Source of the DNA: Promethearchaeota archaeon | GTDB lineage: Archaea; Asgardarchaeota; Lokiarchaeia; Helarchaeales; RDOG01 | Direction: 5' to 3' | Assembly: GCA_011365055.1 (NCBI GenBank) | Contig: RDOG01000013.1 | Span: forward strand, 1 to 64,000 | DNA length: 64,000 bases | Shown: piece by piece, positions 57,220 through 64,000 of the stretch | How positions within the stretch are numbered: the first letter of the stretch is position 1 | Layout of the letters: every line of letters begins with the position of its first letter | The notes under the pieces: generated by a model | The model's database searches: none | The model's input: the letters and a program-made list of their open reading frames with translations, nothing else | Told to the model about the DNA's origin: nothing | Program-made: the position numbers and the translations under genes

Positions 57220-57690
57220 TCATTCTTCTTCATTTGACAATTCTAAAATTCCTTTAATTAATTGCTTATCAAGATAATATCCCGCGCTTATTATTTTTAA
57301 AATACAATCTTTCACTGATGGTATTAAACCTTGTCTTTTAGCTTTAACTAATACACCTAAAGTACCTTGAACTTTTAAATTCAAGGATTTAGCTATTCGT
57401 CGTCCTTTTTTTTCGTCAAGCAAAACAGGATTGTTTGTTTCATTAGCCAATGATATCGTTGCTGCTTCTCCTTCATCAAGTAAATCGGTCAAGATTTTTA
57501 AAACATCTGTTTTAATTGTTTGTTTCACTTCAATCCAGGGTTCTTTAAGAATTTGTTGCCCATCTGGTTTTTTCAGTAATTCTTTTTTAACTTGATCAGG
57601 AATTATAACTTTCTTATAAAGTTGTTTTAAAAGCGGAAGTAAGGACGTTTCATATAATACAATAATTGGACCTGTATCAGAAATTTTCAA
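57220..57690 (-). CDS. DUF3368-type PIN toxin
   Basis: The 156-residue PIN-domain ribonuclease has ISDTGPIIVLYE at the N-terminus (first acidic site D5), DEGEAATISLA for the middle acidic helix, and VLLDEKKGRRIAKSLNLKVQGTLG for the third. This is the DUF3368 pattern known from UPF0175-linked toxin-antitoxin loci. Its start codon overlaps the antitoxin stop by four bases, so synthesis is coupled and the antitoxin is made first. It would cleave RNA when unrestrained. All acidic residues are present, so it should be active. Confidence 0.88.
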   Translation of the reverse strand: MKISDTGPIIVLYETSLLPLLKQLYKKVIIPDQVKKELLKKPDGQQILKEPWIEVKQTIKTDVLKILTDLLDEGEAATISLANETNNPVLLDEKKGRRIAKSLNLKVQGTLGVLVKAKRQGLIPSVKDCILKIISAGYYLDKQLIKGILELSNEEE

Positions 57691-57923
57691 TCTAAAGTTT
57701 CAATCTCCTCTTTTAAATCCTCTATAGTTATATTTGTAAATGAAATTTTCATTTTTCCTAATTCATGGAGCATGTCCCATACGGATATTTCAGCTAAATC
57801 TGCTGCTTGCTTTAAAGTTATCTCACCTTCCTCAAAAAGACTTGAAGCTATAAGTAACTTTACTTTTTTTTCTGAAATTTCAGATGGAATTTTTATAATA
57901 ACTTTCTTTATTGTCATTTTCAT
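57687..57923 (-). CDS. UPF0175 antitoxin
   Basis: The 78-residue protein has the UPF0175 layout: a short N-terminal strand (KKVIIKIPSEI) and a helix-turn-helix (EGEITLKQAADLAEISVWDMLHELG). Such proteins neutralise DUF3368 PIN toxins and usually autoregulate the operon. ATG 57923 is taken as start; TTG 57926 is three bases upstream. The toxin gene follows with a four-base overlap. The AT-rich 300-base gap upstream (57924-58226) shows no gene. Confidence 0.85.
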   Translation of the reverse strand: MKMTIKKVIIKIPSEISEKKVKLLIASSLFEEGEITLKQAADLAEISVWDMLHELGKMKISFTNITIEDLKEEIETLD

Positions 57924-58226
57924 CAATTTTCTTTTTTAAATTACAAAAAGATGAATTCATATAATATAATGTTATGATACTGATAAAAAGTTGCCGATTT
58001 CTTCTTACTAAATGATTTCCCAGAACAATTTTTTAAAATCAGAATTTAAAAGCATCAAGATTCAATTTGTATCAATTTGTAATATATTTAATCTATATTT
58101 TAAGAACTCTTATTTAAGAGAATTGAAATAACTCATTACAAAAATAATAATATTCATTTATACGACCAGAAAAGATATCTACAGCAAGTTCCACATATAA
58201 GAAAAATTTTTTTAATAGTTTTCTAA

Positions 58227-58556
58227 TTACTTATTATCATTTTTCCACTGTTTAAATATTTCTTCAGCTAGTTTTGATGTATAATCGTCCACTTGGGAAG
58301 ATATGGGAGGATCTTCAATGGTATCTGCTATTTTTTTGAAAACGTCAATTGGAGCTAATTTCGTTAACGTAATTATTTTTTTTAATGAGACCTTGCCTTC
58401 TTGATAGTCTTTTAACAAAATTGGAAGGAGATCAGTTGTCAATCCTTTTAGTAATAATTCCCTAACAATAACTGATTTTGCTACTCCTCGTCTTTTTGCT
58501 AAAAAAGACACTATTCCATCAATTTCTTCGTCTACTCGAAAATTTATTTGAGTCAC
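58227..58556 (-). CDS. Ribbon-helix-helix / UPF0175-like antitoxin
   Basis: The 109-residue protein has an N-terminal ribbon-helix-helix pattern (TQINFRVDEEIDGIVSFLAK then KSVIVRELLLKGL). A UPF0175-like helix-turn-helix stretch follows (YQEGKVSLKKIITLTKLAP). It is probably a DNA-binding antitoxin. It starts at GTG 58556. No toxin gene follows it. Instead the broken PIN gene at 58611 starts head-to-head, 55 bases away, suggesting the remains of a second toxin-antitoxin locus. Confidence 0.75.
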   Translation of the reverse strand: MTQINFRVDEEIDGIVSFLAKRRGVAKSVIVRELLLKGLTTDLLPILLKDYQEGKVSLKKIITLTKLAPIDVFKKIADTIEDPPISSQVDDYTSKLAEEIFKQWKNDNK

Positions 58557-58610
58557 GTGTTATTATTGACAGCAAAAAAATATAATTATTTTGCTATTTA
58601 TTATAACAAC

Positions 58611-59099
58611 AAGATTTTTATTATTGACACTTGCATGTGATTAAAACTTGACATGCTGAAAGAAAGTAAAGAATTTAATCCAGATTTGCTATATGACTGG
58701 ATTAAAATTGAAATATCTCATCAAGTATTGAAAGAATTGGAATATTTTAATTGTAAATCATGTGTCAAAGAAAAAACCAGCATAGTTCCAATAAAAGATG
58801 AAAAAACATATAAACAAGCTATAAAATTAAATTTTGATGAAGCTGATGCCAGTATCATCAGCAAGGGAAAACAGGATTTGGATTCAATAATAGTTAGTGA
58901 AGATGGTCTATTGTTGGAATATGCTCGTATTAAAAACTTGACAGCCATCCAACTTATTGATTTATTCTTGATTTTAATGCAAAAAAAACTGATTAACTCA
59001 ACGCAACTATATCTCTTGACAAAATTTCTCAGACATCTTAAAAATATAACGAAAAAAAAAGAAAAAGCTATTCTTAAAAGACGATCTTCGATGGAATGA
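58611..59099 (+). pseudogene. PIN-domain toxin gene interrupted by in-frame TGA
   Basis: The frame carries the PIN opening IFIIDTCM from 58614, then a TGA at 58638-58640, and continues unbroken as LKLDMLKESKEF to the stop at 59099. Downstream residues (NFDEADASIISKG, then SIIVSEDGLLLEYA) fit the middle and third acidic sites of PIN ribonucleases. From the internal ATG 58653 a 148-residue protein could be made, but it would lack the first catalytic Asp of IIDT. I read it as an inactivated toxin; readthrough or a base error at the TGA are alternatives. The last 40 residues are a basic extension. Confidence 0.7.
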
Positions 59100-59171
59100 A
59101 TTTAATAAAGATGTTTAACTTAGTCATATTTTGAAAGAAAATATAATGAAATTAATTTTCAAAATTTAATT

Positions 59172-59765
59172 TCAACCTCTTAAACAGTATCTCCAGAATT
59201 CACAATCTCGACATTTTGCGGCATCTTCAACAGGTTTAGGAATAATTTCTTCAATAAGTATTTTTTTCATTTCCTTTAAATGAGATAAAACCTTTCTCTT
59301 GTCCTCGATGTCAATTTCGTGAATAAATTCTTTATTTTCTTTTAAATACCACACTTTTACTTTTTGGACTAATAACCCAAGCTGCGATTCCACTAAAATT
59401 GCTTGAACAATGAGTTGGGCTAAATGATGATCTGAAATTTTTTGTTCTACATGCTTTCCTGTTTTAATATCAACTGGTATTGCTTCATTTTCGTAATATT
59501 CTAAATAATCCAATAATGCAACTAATCCAAATTTTACATCCTTTAAATAAATATTGTAGTATTTCTGAATTTGACCATCCAATTCAGGATTTTTCTTCCG
59601 AATTGCATCGTGAATCTCTTCTCCACGTTCCATTTTATACGTTCGCTCTGGTTGAATTCTCATTACATGCCTGAAATATATTATTCTGGGACAATACACG
59701 TATTGTCTCATATCTTCTGCAGTAAAATAAATCTCGTCAAGAGATGAAATTGAATAATGACTCAT
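59172..59765 (-). CDS. cas4: CRISPR-associated Cas4 nuclease
   Basis: The 197-residue Cas4 has the four cluster cysteines: C25 in VYCPRIIYF, and C185, C188 and C194 in CRDCEFWRYC, which hold a 4Fe-4S cluster. The RecB-type nuclease residues include GEEIHDAI, and PVDIKTGK for the metal-binding Asp and catalytic Lys. Cas4 trims pre-spacers and selects PAM-containing ends for Cas1-Cas2. It is the last gene of the operon. Its ATG overlaps the stop of cas2 as TAATG, so the proteins are made in step. Length and motifs are normal. Confidence 0.95.
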   Translation of the reverse strand: MSHYSISSLDEIYFTAEDMRQYVYCPRIIYFRHVMRIQPERTYKMERGEEIHDAIRKKNPELDGQIQKYYNIYLKDVKFGLVALLDYLEYYENEAIPVDIKTGKHVEQKISDHHLAQLIVQAILVESQLGLLVQKVKVWYLKENKEFIHEIDIEDKRKVLSHLKEMKKILIEEIIPKPVEDAAKCRDCEFWRYCLRG

Positions 59766-60058
59766 TAAAACCCAACCATGCTTTTCATTTCTTCAAAACT
59801 AAACATGTTATTTTCCTTTACCACGATGCACTTTTCCAAACAATTGTTACAAATCGGAAATAATCGAATATCTGCTTTAATTTTCCTTGAGACGGCACTT
59901 AATTGCATGGCTATCGTCTCCATTAAATTCATTGTCGAATTTCCAAAAAATACTGAATATTCAATCCGTTTCAACCCAAAATTTTTAAGCACTTGTGCAA
60001 TTTTGGTTCGATAATCATCAAATTCTTCAGGAACATCATATATTACTAGAAGCTTCAT
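59765..60058 (-). CDS. cas2: CRISPR-associated Cas2
   Basis: The small ferredoxin-fold protein (97 residues) begins MKLLVIYDVPEE, with the conserved Asp (D8), and continues YRTKIAQVLKNFGLKRIEYS, the family's helix and second strand. A CxxC-C motif (CNNCLEKC) near residue 80 is an unusual addition. Cas2 bridges Cas1 dimers in the integrase. The ATG at 60058 is chosen because GGTGATG (60062-60068) lies just before it, inside the last codons of cas1. Upstream in-frame ATGs at 60064 and 60070 overlap that site. Confidence 0.95.
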   Translation of the reverse strand: MKLLVIYDVPEEFDDYRTKIAQVLKNFGLKRIEYSVFFGNSTMNLMETIAMQLSAVSRKIKADIRLFPICNNCLEKCIVVKENNMFSFEEMKSMVGF

Positions 60059-60063
60059 GAACA

Positions 60064-61083
60064 TCACCATGGCATTATAAATGGTAAATATTCTGGCGTT
60101 CTACCAATGAGAAAATGGACAAGAGATCTTGCTTGCCGAAGTATCAATTGACGATAACTCACCCGTTTTCCATTTGAATTTTCCATTCCATTTTCAATCT
60201 CTTCATATAAATGTCTAAGGAATTTTTTTTTTCCATCCTCCGTAAACATCATCATGTCTGATGGTCTCTCAAAATCTTCCTCAGTCAACATTTTTTTCGT
60301 GAATAACTTGAACACGAGGCGATCTACAATGATTTGCCTGAATTCTTCTATTAAATCTAATGCGAGCGATGGTTTTCCAGAACGATCTGAATGAAGATAT
60401 CCTGCAAAAGGTTCTAATCCTGCAGTCGCTATTCCTATTAATATCTCTCCATATAAAATTGTATAACCAAAACTTAAAGAAGAATTTAGCGGGTCTTTTG
60501 GAGGTCTCCGTTCCCGCCGCTCAAATCCGAGCCAACTTGGAATGATATTTTTAATCGCTTGAAAATATTCTCTGGTTCCAATTCCTTCAATTCCCATGAT
60601 ATCCCATCGAACATCATCAATATTCCCCATTACTCCATCTAAGGCTTGGATTTGTTGCTTGATGTTATCAATCGCATCTTTTAAAATTGGTTCAACGACT
60701 TGATCTTGCATCCTATTTTTTCGGAGCCTTGCTAACATTCGAGCTTTATTTTCTAATGCAGACATGGCGAATTGTTTTGCTAAATAAGTTCCTCGATCAT
60801 CATTATATGCTAAAATTTGTTCTCGGCGGGTTAAAACAGTCCCATGGGCTGCGAATGGATGAAATACTGCAGTTGGACGATGTTTTTTAACAAAGATTAC
60901 AGAAATTCCGTTGCTCGCTAACATGAATAATGCATCATTACTAATCTGAACCTTTGATCCAACTACTAATCCTCCTAAATTGCGTACGGCAATCTCTTTT
61001 TTCTCTTTGTCAGGATATTTCACGTAAATAGTCGCGGATTTCTTACCAATATAAGTTCCAGGCTTATCAAATACATAAATCAT
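60064..61083 (-). CDS. cas1: CRISPR-associated Cas1 integrase
   Basis: The 339-residue spacer integrase carries the Cas1 metal-binding residues: E166 in MGIEGIGTREYF, H231 in AGYLHSDRSG, and E246 in DLIEEFR. The N-terminal beta domain (YIGKKSATIYV, LGGLVVGSKVQISNDAL) is standard. It would insert new spacers into a CRISPR array together with Cas2. It is preceded by the DUF2797-like gene (TAATG overlap) and followed by cas2. No Cas3, Cas5-10, Cas9 or Cas12 gene and no repeat array appear in the window. It lacks features of casposases such as an adjacent PolB. Activity is likely from the residues. Confidence 0.96.
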   Translation of the reverse strand: MIYVFDKPGTYIGKKSATIYVKYPDKEKKEIAVRNLGGLVVGSKVQISNDALFMLASNGISVIFVKKHRPTAVFHPFAAHGTVLTRREQILAYNDDRGTYLAKQFAMSALENKARMLARLRKNRMQDQVVEPILKDAIDNIKQQIQALDGVMGNIDDVRWDIMGIEGIGTREYFQAIKNIIPSWLGFERRERRPPKDPLNSSLSFGYTILYGEILIGIATAGLEPFAGYLHSDRSGKPSLALDLIEEFRQIIVDRLVFKLFTKKMLTEEDFERPSDMMMFTEDGKKKFLRHLYEEIENGMENSNGKRVSYRQLILRQARSLVHFLIGRTPEYLPFIMPW

Positions 61084-61997
61084 TAACCGATCACGTTCAA
61101 AATTTTTTTTCCACTTAATTTGTTGAGATCAAATGCAACTCGCTCACCATCTTGCTCCAAGACAGCCACATTTCCACGAAAATATTTTATATTTCCATTT
61201 AATTTCTTAATATACTTGCAATATTTGTCGATTCTTGGGAAGTGGGTATAAAAATTGCTTAAATTGAGCTGATATTGAGGAATCAGTTCATAAAGATGCT
61301 TGAATAAGTCTGAATAGATGTTCATTTTTAAAATATCTGATTCAAAATCATGCTTTTGATTCTCAAATAATGGGGCTTTCTCATCAAAAGAAAGAGAATC
61401 GAGTATCCCACACTCTTCTTTTATTTTCTGTTCTAATTCATGAATGTAGATAAAATTATTTAAATTATTAGATCGTCTAAAAGTTATTGCATGACTTGCT
61501 CCTTGCTCTAAAAGACGATAAATTACCCGATCCAATCTTGAAATTCCAACTTTTATGTGATTTTGACCAAAAGTTGCTAAATAGAGCGCATGCTCTCTTT
61601 TACAATAATTTTGACTAAATTCCGATTCACAACAAGGATGTTCTGGTGAACAATTACCTGTTCCAAATCCCGGTCCTTTTTTAACACAATATAAAAAATC
61701 AATTCCTGATTTCTTAAGACAATCAAGGCAATGATTTGTGGGTTCCTCTAATGGTTGAAAACATGTCTCACAATAATGTCCCTCACTTAGCTTAAACATC
61801 ACATGCCCATAAAATGGGACTATTTGCGTGTCATCATGATCCGAAATGATATCTAAATGAGGCATTAACAAGTCTGAAACTGGTCTATACGTATAATATC
61901 TTATGTAAAAAGTTGGATATAACGAAAACTCATCAACTCGTGAAAGCTCTCTTGTTGCATTTTCTACTTCTTGAACATCTTTCGACGTAATTTGCAA
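61083..61997 (-). CDS. DUF2797-like Cys-rich protein leading the cas operon
   Basis: The 304-residue protein resembles DUF2797. Two zinc-ribbon knuckles (YCETCFQPL, HCLDCLKK) precede a second Cys cluster (GNCSPEHPCC) and the block LYLATFGQNHIKVGISRLDR with LEQGASHAITF. The KVGISR strand and nearby Arg resemble the core of GIY-YIG-type nuclease folds, but this is a superficial likeness. The family function is unknown. It starts at TTG 61997, within a palindromic promoter element, and its stop overlaps the cas1 ATG as TAATG, so it is the first gene of the adaptation operon. It may process pre-spacers or regulate the operon. Confidence 0.8.
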   Translation of the reverse strand: MQITSKDVQEVENATRELSRVDEFSLYPTFYIRYYTYRPVSDLLMPHLDIISDHDDTQIVPFYGHVMFKLSEGHYCETCFQPLEEPTNHCLDCLKKSGIDFLYCVKKGPGFGTGNCSPEHPCCESEFSQNYCKREHALYLATFGQNHIKVGISRLDRVIYRLLEQGASHAITFRRSNNLNNFIYIHELEQKIKEECGILDSLSFDEKAPLFENQKHDFESDILKMNIYSDLFKHLYELIPQYQLNLSNFYTHFPRIDKYCKYIKKLNGNIKYFRGNVAVLEQDGERVAFDLNKLSGKKILNVIG

Positions 61998-62032
61998 ATT
62001 TACGCAATCCCCTATATATGCACGTAAATTAC
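61986..62032 (-). promoter_or_regulatory. Palindromic promoter of the DUF2797-cas operon
   Basis: On the minus strand a TATA box (ATATATA, plus-strand 62013-62019) lies about 20 bases before the TTG start. Both sides carry CGTAAATT-type symmetric elements. CGTAATTTGCAAATTTACG (61986-62004) is a near-perfect inverted repeat spanning the start codon, and CGTAAATTAC (62023-62032) lies upstream of TATA. The arrangement fits an operator where a bound dimer blocks TBP or transcription start. Confidence 0.55.
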
Positions 62033-62746
62033 ATGTTACAAATGATTAATCAAATATTCAATAAGTTATTGTTAAAAAAAGATCTTTATTTGATCATTTA
62101 AATAGTTAACGTTTTTAAATTAAACTAATCAACGATTACTTCCCTACTTACTCATTAATCAAAAAAATTAGTTGATTATTCTCCTCTTACACCATGAATA
62201 TTGTACATGGTCTTTTTATTCGAATTTTCCACTTAAATTATTTATTTCAATAAAGACATTCTCTTAATCTTACTAATTTCGAGGATTAATGTGTGAATTT
62301 TAGATCTCTTTTTCTTATCACAGTGTAATTTTGAACATACTTATTTTTCTAAAAAAATGAAAGATGATATCGAACACGATTCTCATTTTTTGAATCTAAT
62401 TCTAAAACAATGAAATGGAATATTCATATCTTCTTATCAATTTAGATTTAAAAATTTCTATATTTTTAAAATTGAATGGAATTCAATCTCCCAACGTTTC
62501 ATGTGTCAAAAAAATTTTATTTTATAATTGAACTCACTGCGATGTTCTTCTTGATCAATGAAAAGATTTTTCTTATCCTTATAAGTAAAATACAAAAATT
62601 ATGATGAGAAATTAATTTTCAAAAAATCATTTCTATATTTATATTCTTTTTTTTTCACGAATTATAATTCAAACGATTTTGACATGTTTTCACATTTTCA
62701 ACAACAACCTTTTAATTTTAAATGAAATTCGATGTCTTAAAAACAT
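62033..62746. other. AT-rich gap between cas operon and IS110 element, no array seen
   Basis: Seven hundred bases with no open reading frame of note. I searched by eye for direct repeats of 25-40 bases with regular spacing and saw none, so there is no CRISPR array here. It may include the 3' end of the IS110-type element, but no clear terminal sequence or bridge-RNA-like hairpin was identified. Confidence 0.5.
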
Positions 62747-64000
62747 TTAGACCGAATTGACAAGTACTTTCAGCAACATTCTTGGATCTTGCCTCATGCA
62801 TGATGCTATTTCAAGTACTTCATCTGATTGACCGGATAACTTTTCCCACGCCTTTTGATATTTTTGAGTCTTGTTCTCGAATAATCTGATCTTTCTGAGA
62901 ATAACCGATTGAATCTTTTTCCTTAATTCTTCTGTTAATCTGGGATTCTTCCATGTAAGGTTCTTCTTTAACACATGCCAGATCATGACCAACAATTTTC
63001 GTGCCGCTGCACAAACAGCTTTCCAGTAGCTATCCATGGCTTCTCTTTTTTCAACAATGAATTTTTTCAAGGGATTAGAGTCATGTCCTCTTGCATGGAT
63101 GTTTTGACAAGCTAATACAACCGCTCGCCTAAGGAACTTGTTTCCTCCCTTGTGAATTCTCCCTGTAACGTGTTTCCGATGTCCTGATTGATACACGCGA
63201 GGTGCCAAGCCAGCCCATTTTGCGAGCTTGCTTGGGTTTGGAAAGTAGGAAATGTCCGCAATTTCAGCCACGATGGTGGCTGCAGTATCGGGACCGACTC
63301 CGGGTATGGCTAATAACAACTTCACTTGCTTTAAGAACTCCTTATTATTCCTTGCCATGACATAGTATGCCATTCGTTGTTTTTCCATGGCAAGATCAAG
63401 CAATTGAAGTTGCATGACCTCGTTCCCGAGTGTAATTTTTTCGATGTCATCTAACCGATCTTGAAAAACCATCAATGCCTCGATGAGATCCTCTTTAACA
63501 ACACGCTTTGAAGTTGGAGGCACCATGGCTTTGATGGTTTCGTGGGAAACCATCCCTTTTGAAGCGAGATCTAACATTTTTAAACCTTGCTTGGTTTTAT
63601 AGAGCCCAACACGTTTAAATTCTTTCTGGTGAAATAATTGGTTAAGCCGTTGCTTGATTTTCGTTCCATCGTTGATGAGCTTGAAGAGCTGGCGATTCGA
63701 TTTCCGTAAGCTCATGATCTCCTCACTCGAAATTATAGAGGGTTTCAGCCGACCATCGCGATGTGCAACCGCAATTCGTCGAGCATCAAACTTGTCCGTC
63801 TTCTTTCCTTGCGTGGTTTTGGTTTGTTGGGGATTTGCAACAAGAACCGTTAGTCCCACTTTCATAAATTTATAAAGCAGCTTGAAATGATATTGAGCCG
63901 TGGATTCCACCGCAACATCCTTCACGTGCTGCTTTTTACAAAACGAAATCAAGGATTCAATGCCTTGAAAGTCATTTTTGACCTCGCCTTCCATCTCGAT
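62747..64000 (-). mobile_element. IS110-family transposase, 5' end cut by window edge
   Basis: At least 417 residues of an IS110-type (DEDD) transposase. The visible N-terminal part has AVESTAQYHFKLLYKF with the catalytic Glu, and GKKTDKFDARRIA with the Asp pair. The C-terminal domain has IPGVGPDTAATIVAEI, FPNPSKLAKWAGLAPR and SGHRKHVTGRIHKGGNKFLR, typical of transposase_20. The first 40-50 residues, with the first catalytic Asp, lie beyond position 64000. The frame is open to the edge. GC content is visibly higher than in most of the window, as expected of a recent arrival. These elements use a bridge RNA encoded beside the gene. Confidence 0.93.

Noticed and set aside
59172..61083. Casposon (transposon using Cas1)
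   Set aside because: cas1 is joined to cas2 and cas4 and there is no PolB gene or terminal inverted repeat, so this is a CRISPR adaptation module.
62033..62746. CRISPR array beside the cas operon
   Set aside because: No direct repeats of suitable length and spacing could be seen; the stretch is AT-rich and non-periodic.

Overview
The window looks like a chromosomal segment of an AT-rich archaeon, most likely an Asgard archaeon of the Lokiarchaeia type. This is inferred from gene content. There are two Rab/Ras-like small GTPases (14292-14837, 32584-33120), longin-like proteins beside or near them, a JAMM/MPN protease fused to SNAP-like helical repeats, and an AAA ATPase with an N-terminal MIT-like domain. 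Archaeal housekeeping genes accompany them: archaeal-type CCA-adding enzyme, GPN-loop GTPase, HerA-like ATPase, DUF2240 and an Ard1/Naa10-like acetyltransferase. Many genes start with TTG or GTG and carry GGTGAT or GGAGG ribosome-binding sites. GC content looks close to 30% by eye; it was not computed.

Layout. 1-3.5 kb: two unrecognised genes with winged-helix, zinc-ribbon and coiled-coil features. 3.8-6.9 kb: a visibly more GC-rich island with a PIN-like gene divergent from an unrecognised 849-residue protein; symmetric GCGGAA elements lie at the start of the latter. 7-10.5 kb: small zinc-binding proteins, then about 1.5 kb of mostly decayed sequence (a CMD/AhpD-like gene remnant and a possible group II intron fragment). 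10.6-18.1 kb: a membrane-anchored radical SAM/SPASM protein, methyltransferase, aminotransferase, GTPase plus longin-like pair, SDR oxidoreductase and aspartase. 18.1-28 kb: a 920-residue repeat/membrane protein, CinA-like protein, GPN GTPase, cis-prenyltransferase, CCA enzyme and LarA-family protein. 28-43.5 kb: the eukaryote-like block (longin-like protein, S2P protease, acetyltransferase, SNAP-JAMM fusion, GTPase), a UPF0182 membrane protein, a 1468-residue prenyltransferase-like/coiled-coil/membrane protein, a ferredoxin-like pseudogene and a DEAD-box helicase. 43.5-51 kb: an overlapping pair of unknown genes, a degenerate M28 peptidase, a HerA-like ATPase, a coiled-coil protein and DUF2240. 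51-57 kb: a glycyl radical enzyme with a downstream flavin-type split-barrel protein, a GyrI-like protein, the MIT-AAA ATPase and a secreted anchored glycoprotein candidate.

57-64 kb is accessory DNA. It holds a UPF0175/DUF3368 toxin-antitoxin pair, a ribbon-helix-helix antitoxin beside a PIN gene broken by a TGA, and a tightly coupled operon DUF2797-cas1-cas2-cas4 with no effector genes and no CRISPR array visible here. An IS110-family transposase runs off the right edge.

The best candidates for something undescribed are the DUF2797-led adaptation operon with its palindromic promoter, the SNAP-like/JAMM fusion next to a small GTPase, and the prenyltransferase-like coiled-coil membrane protein. 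All family names come from motifs read by eye; no database search was run.
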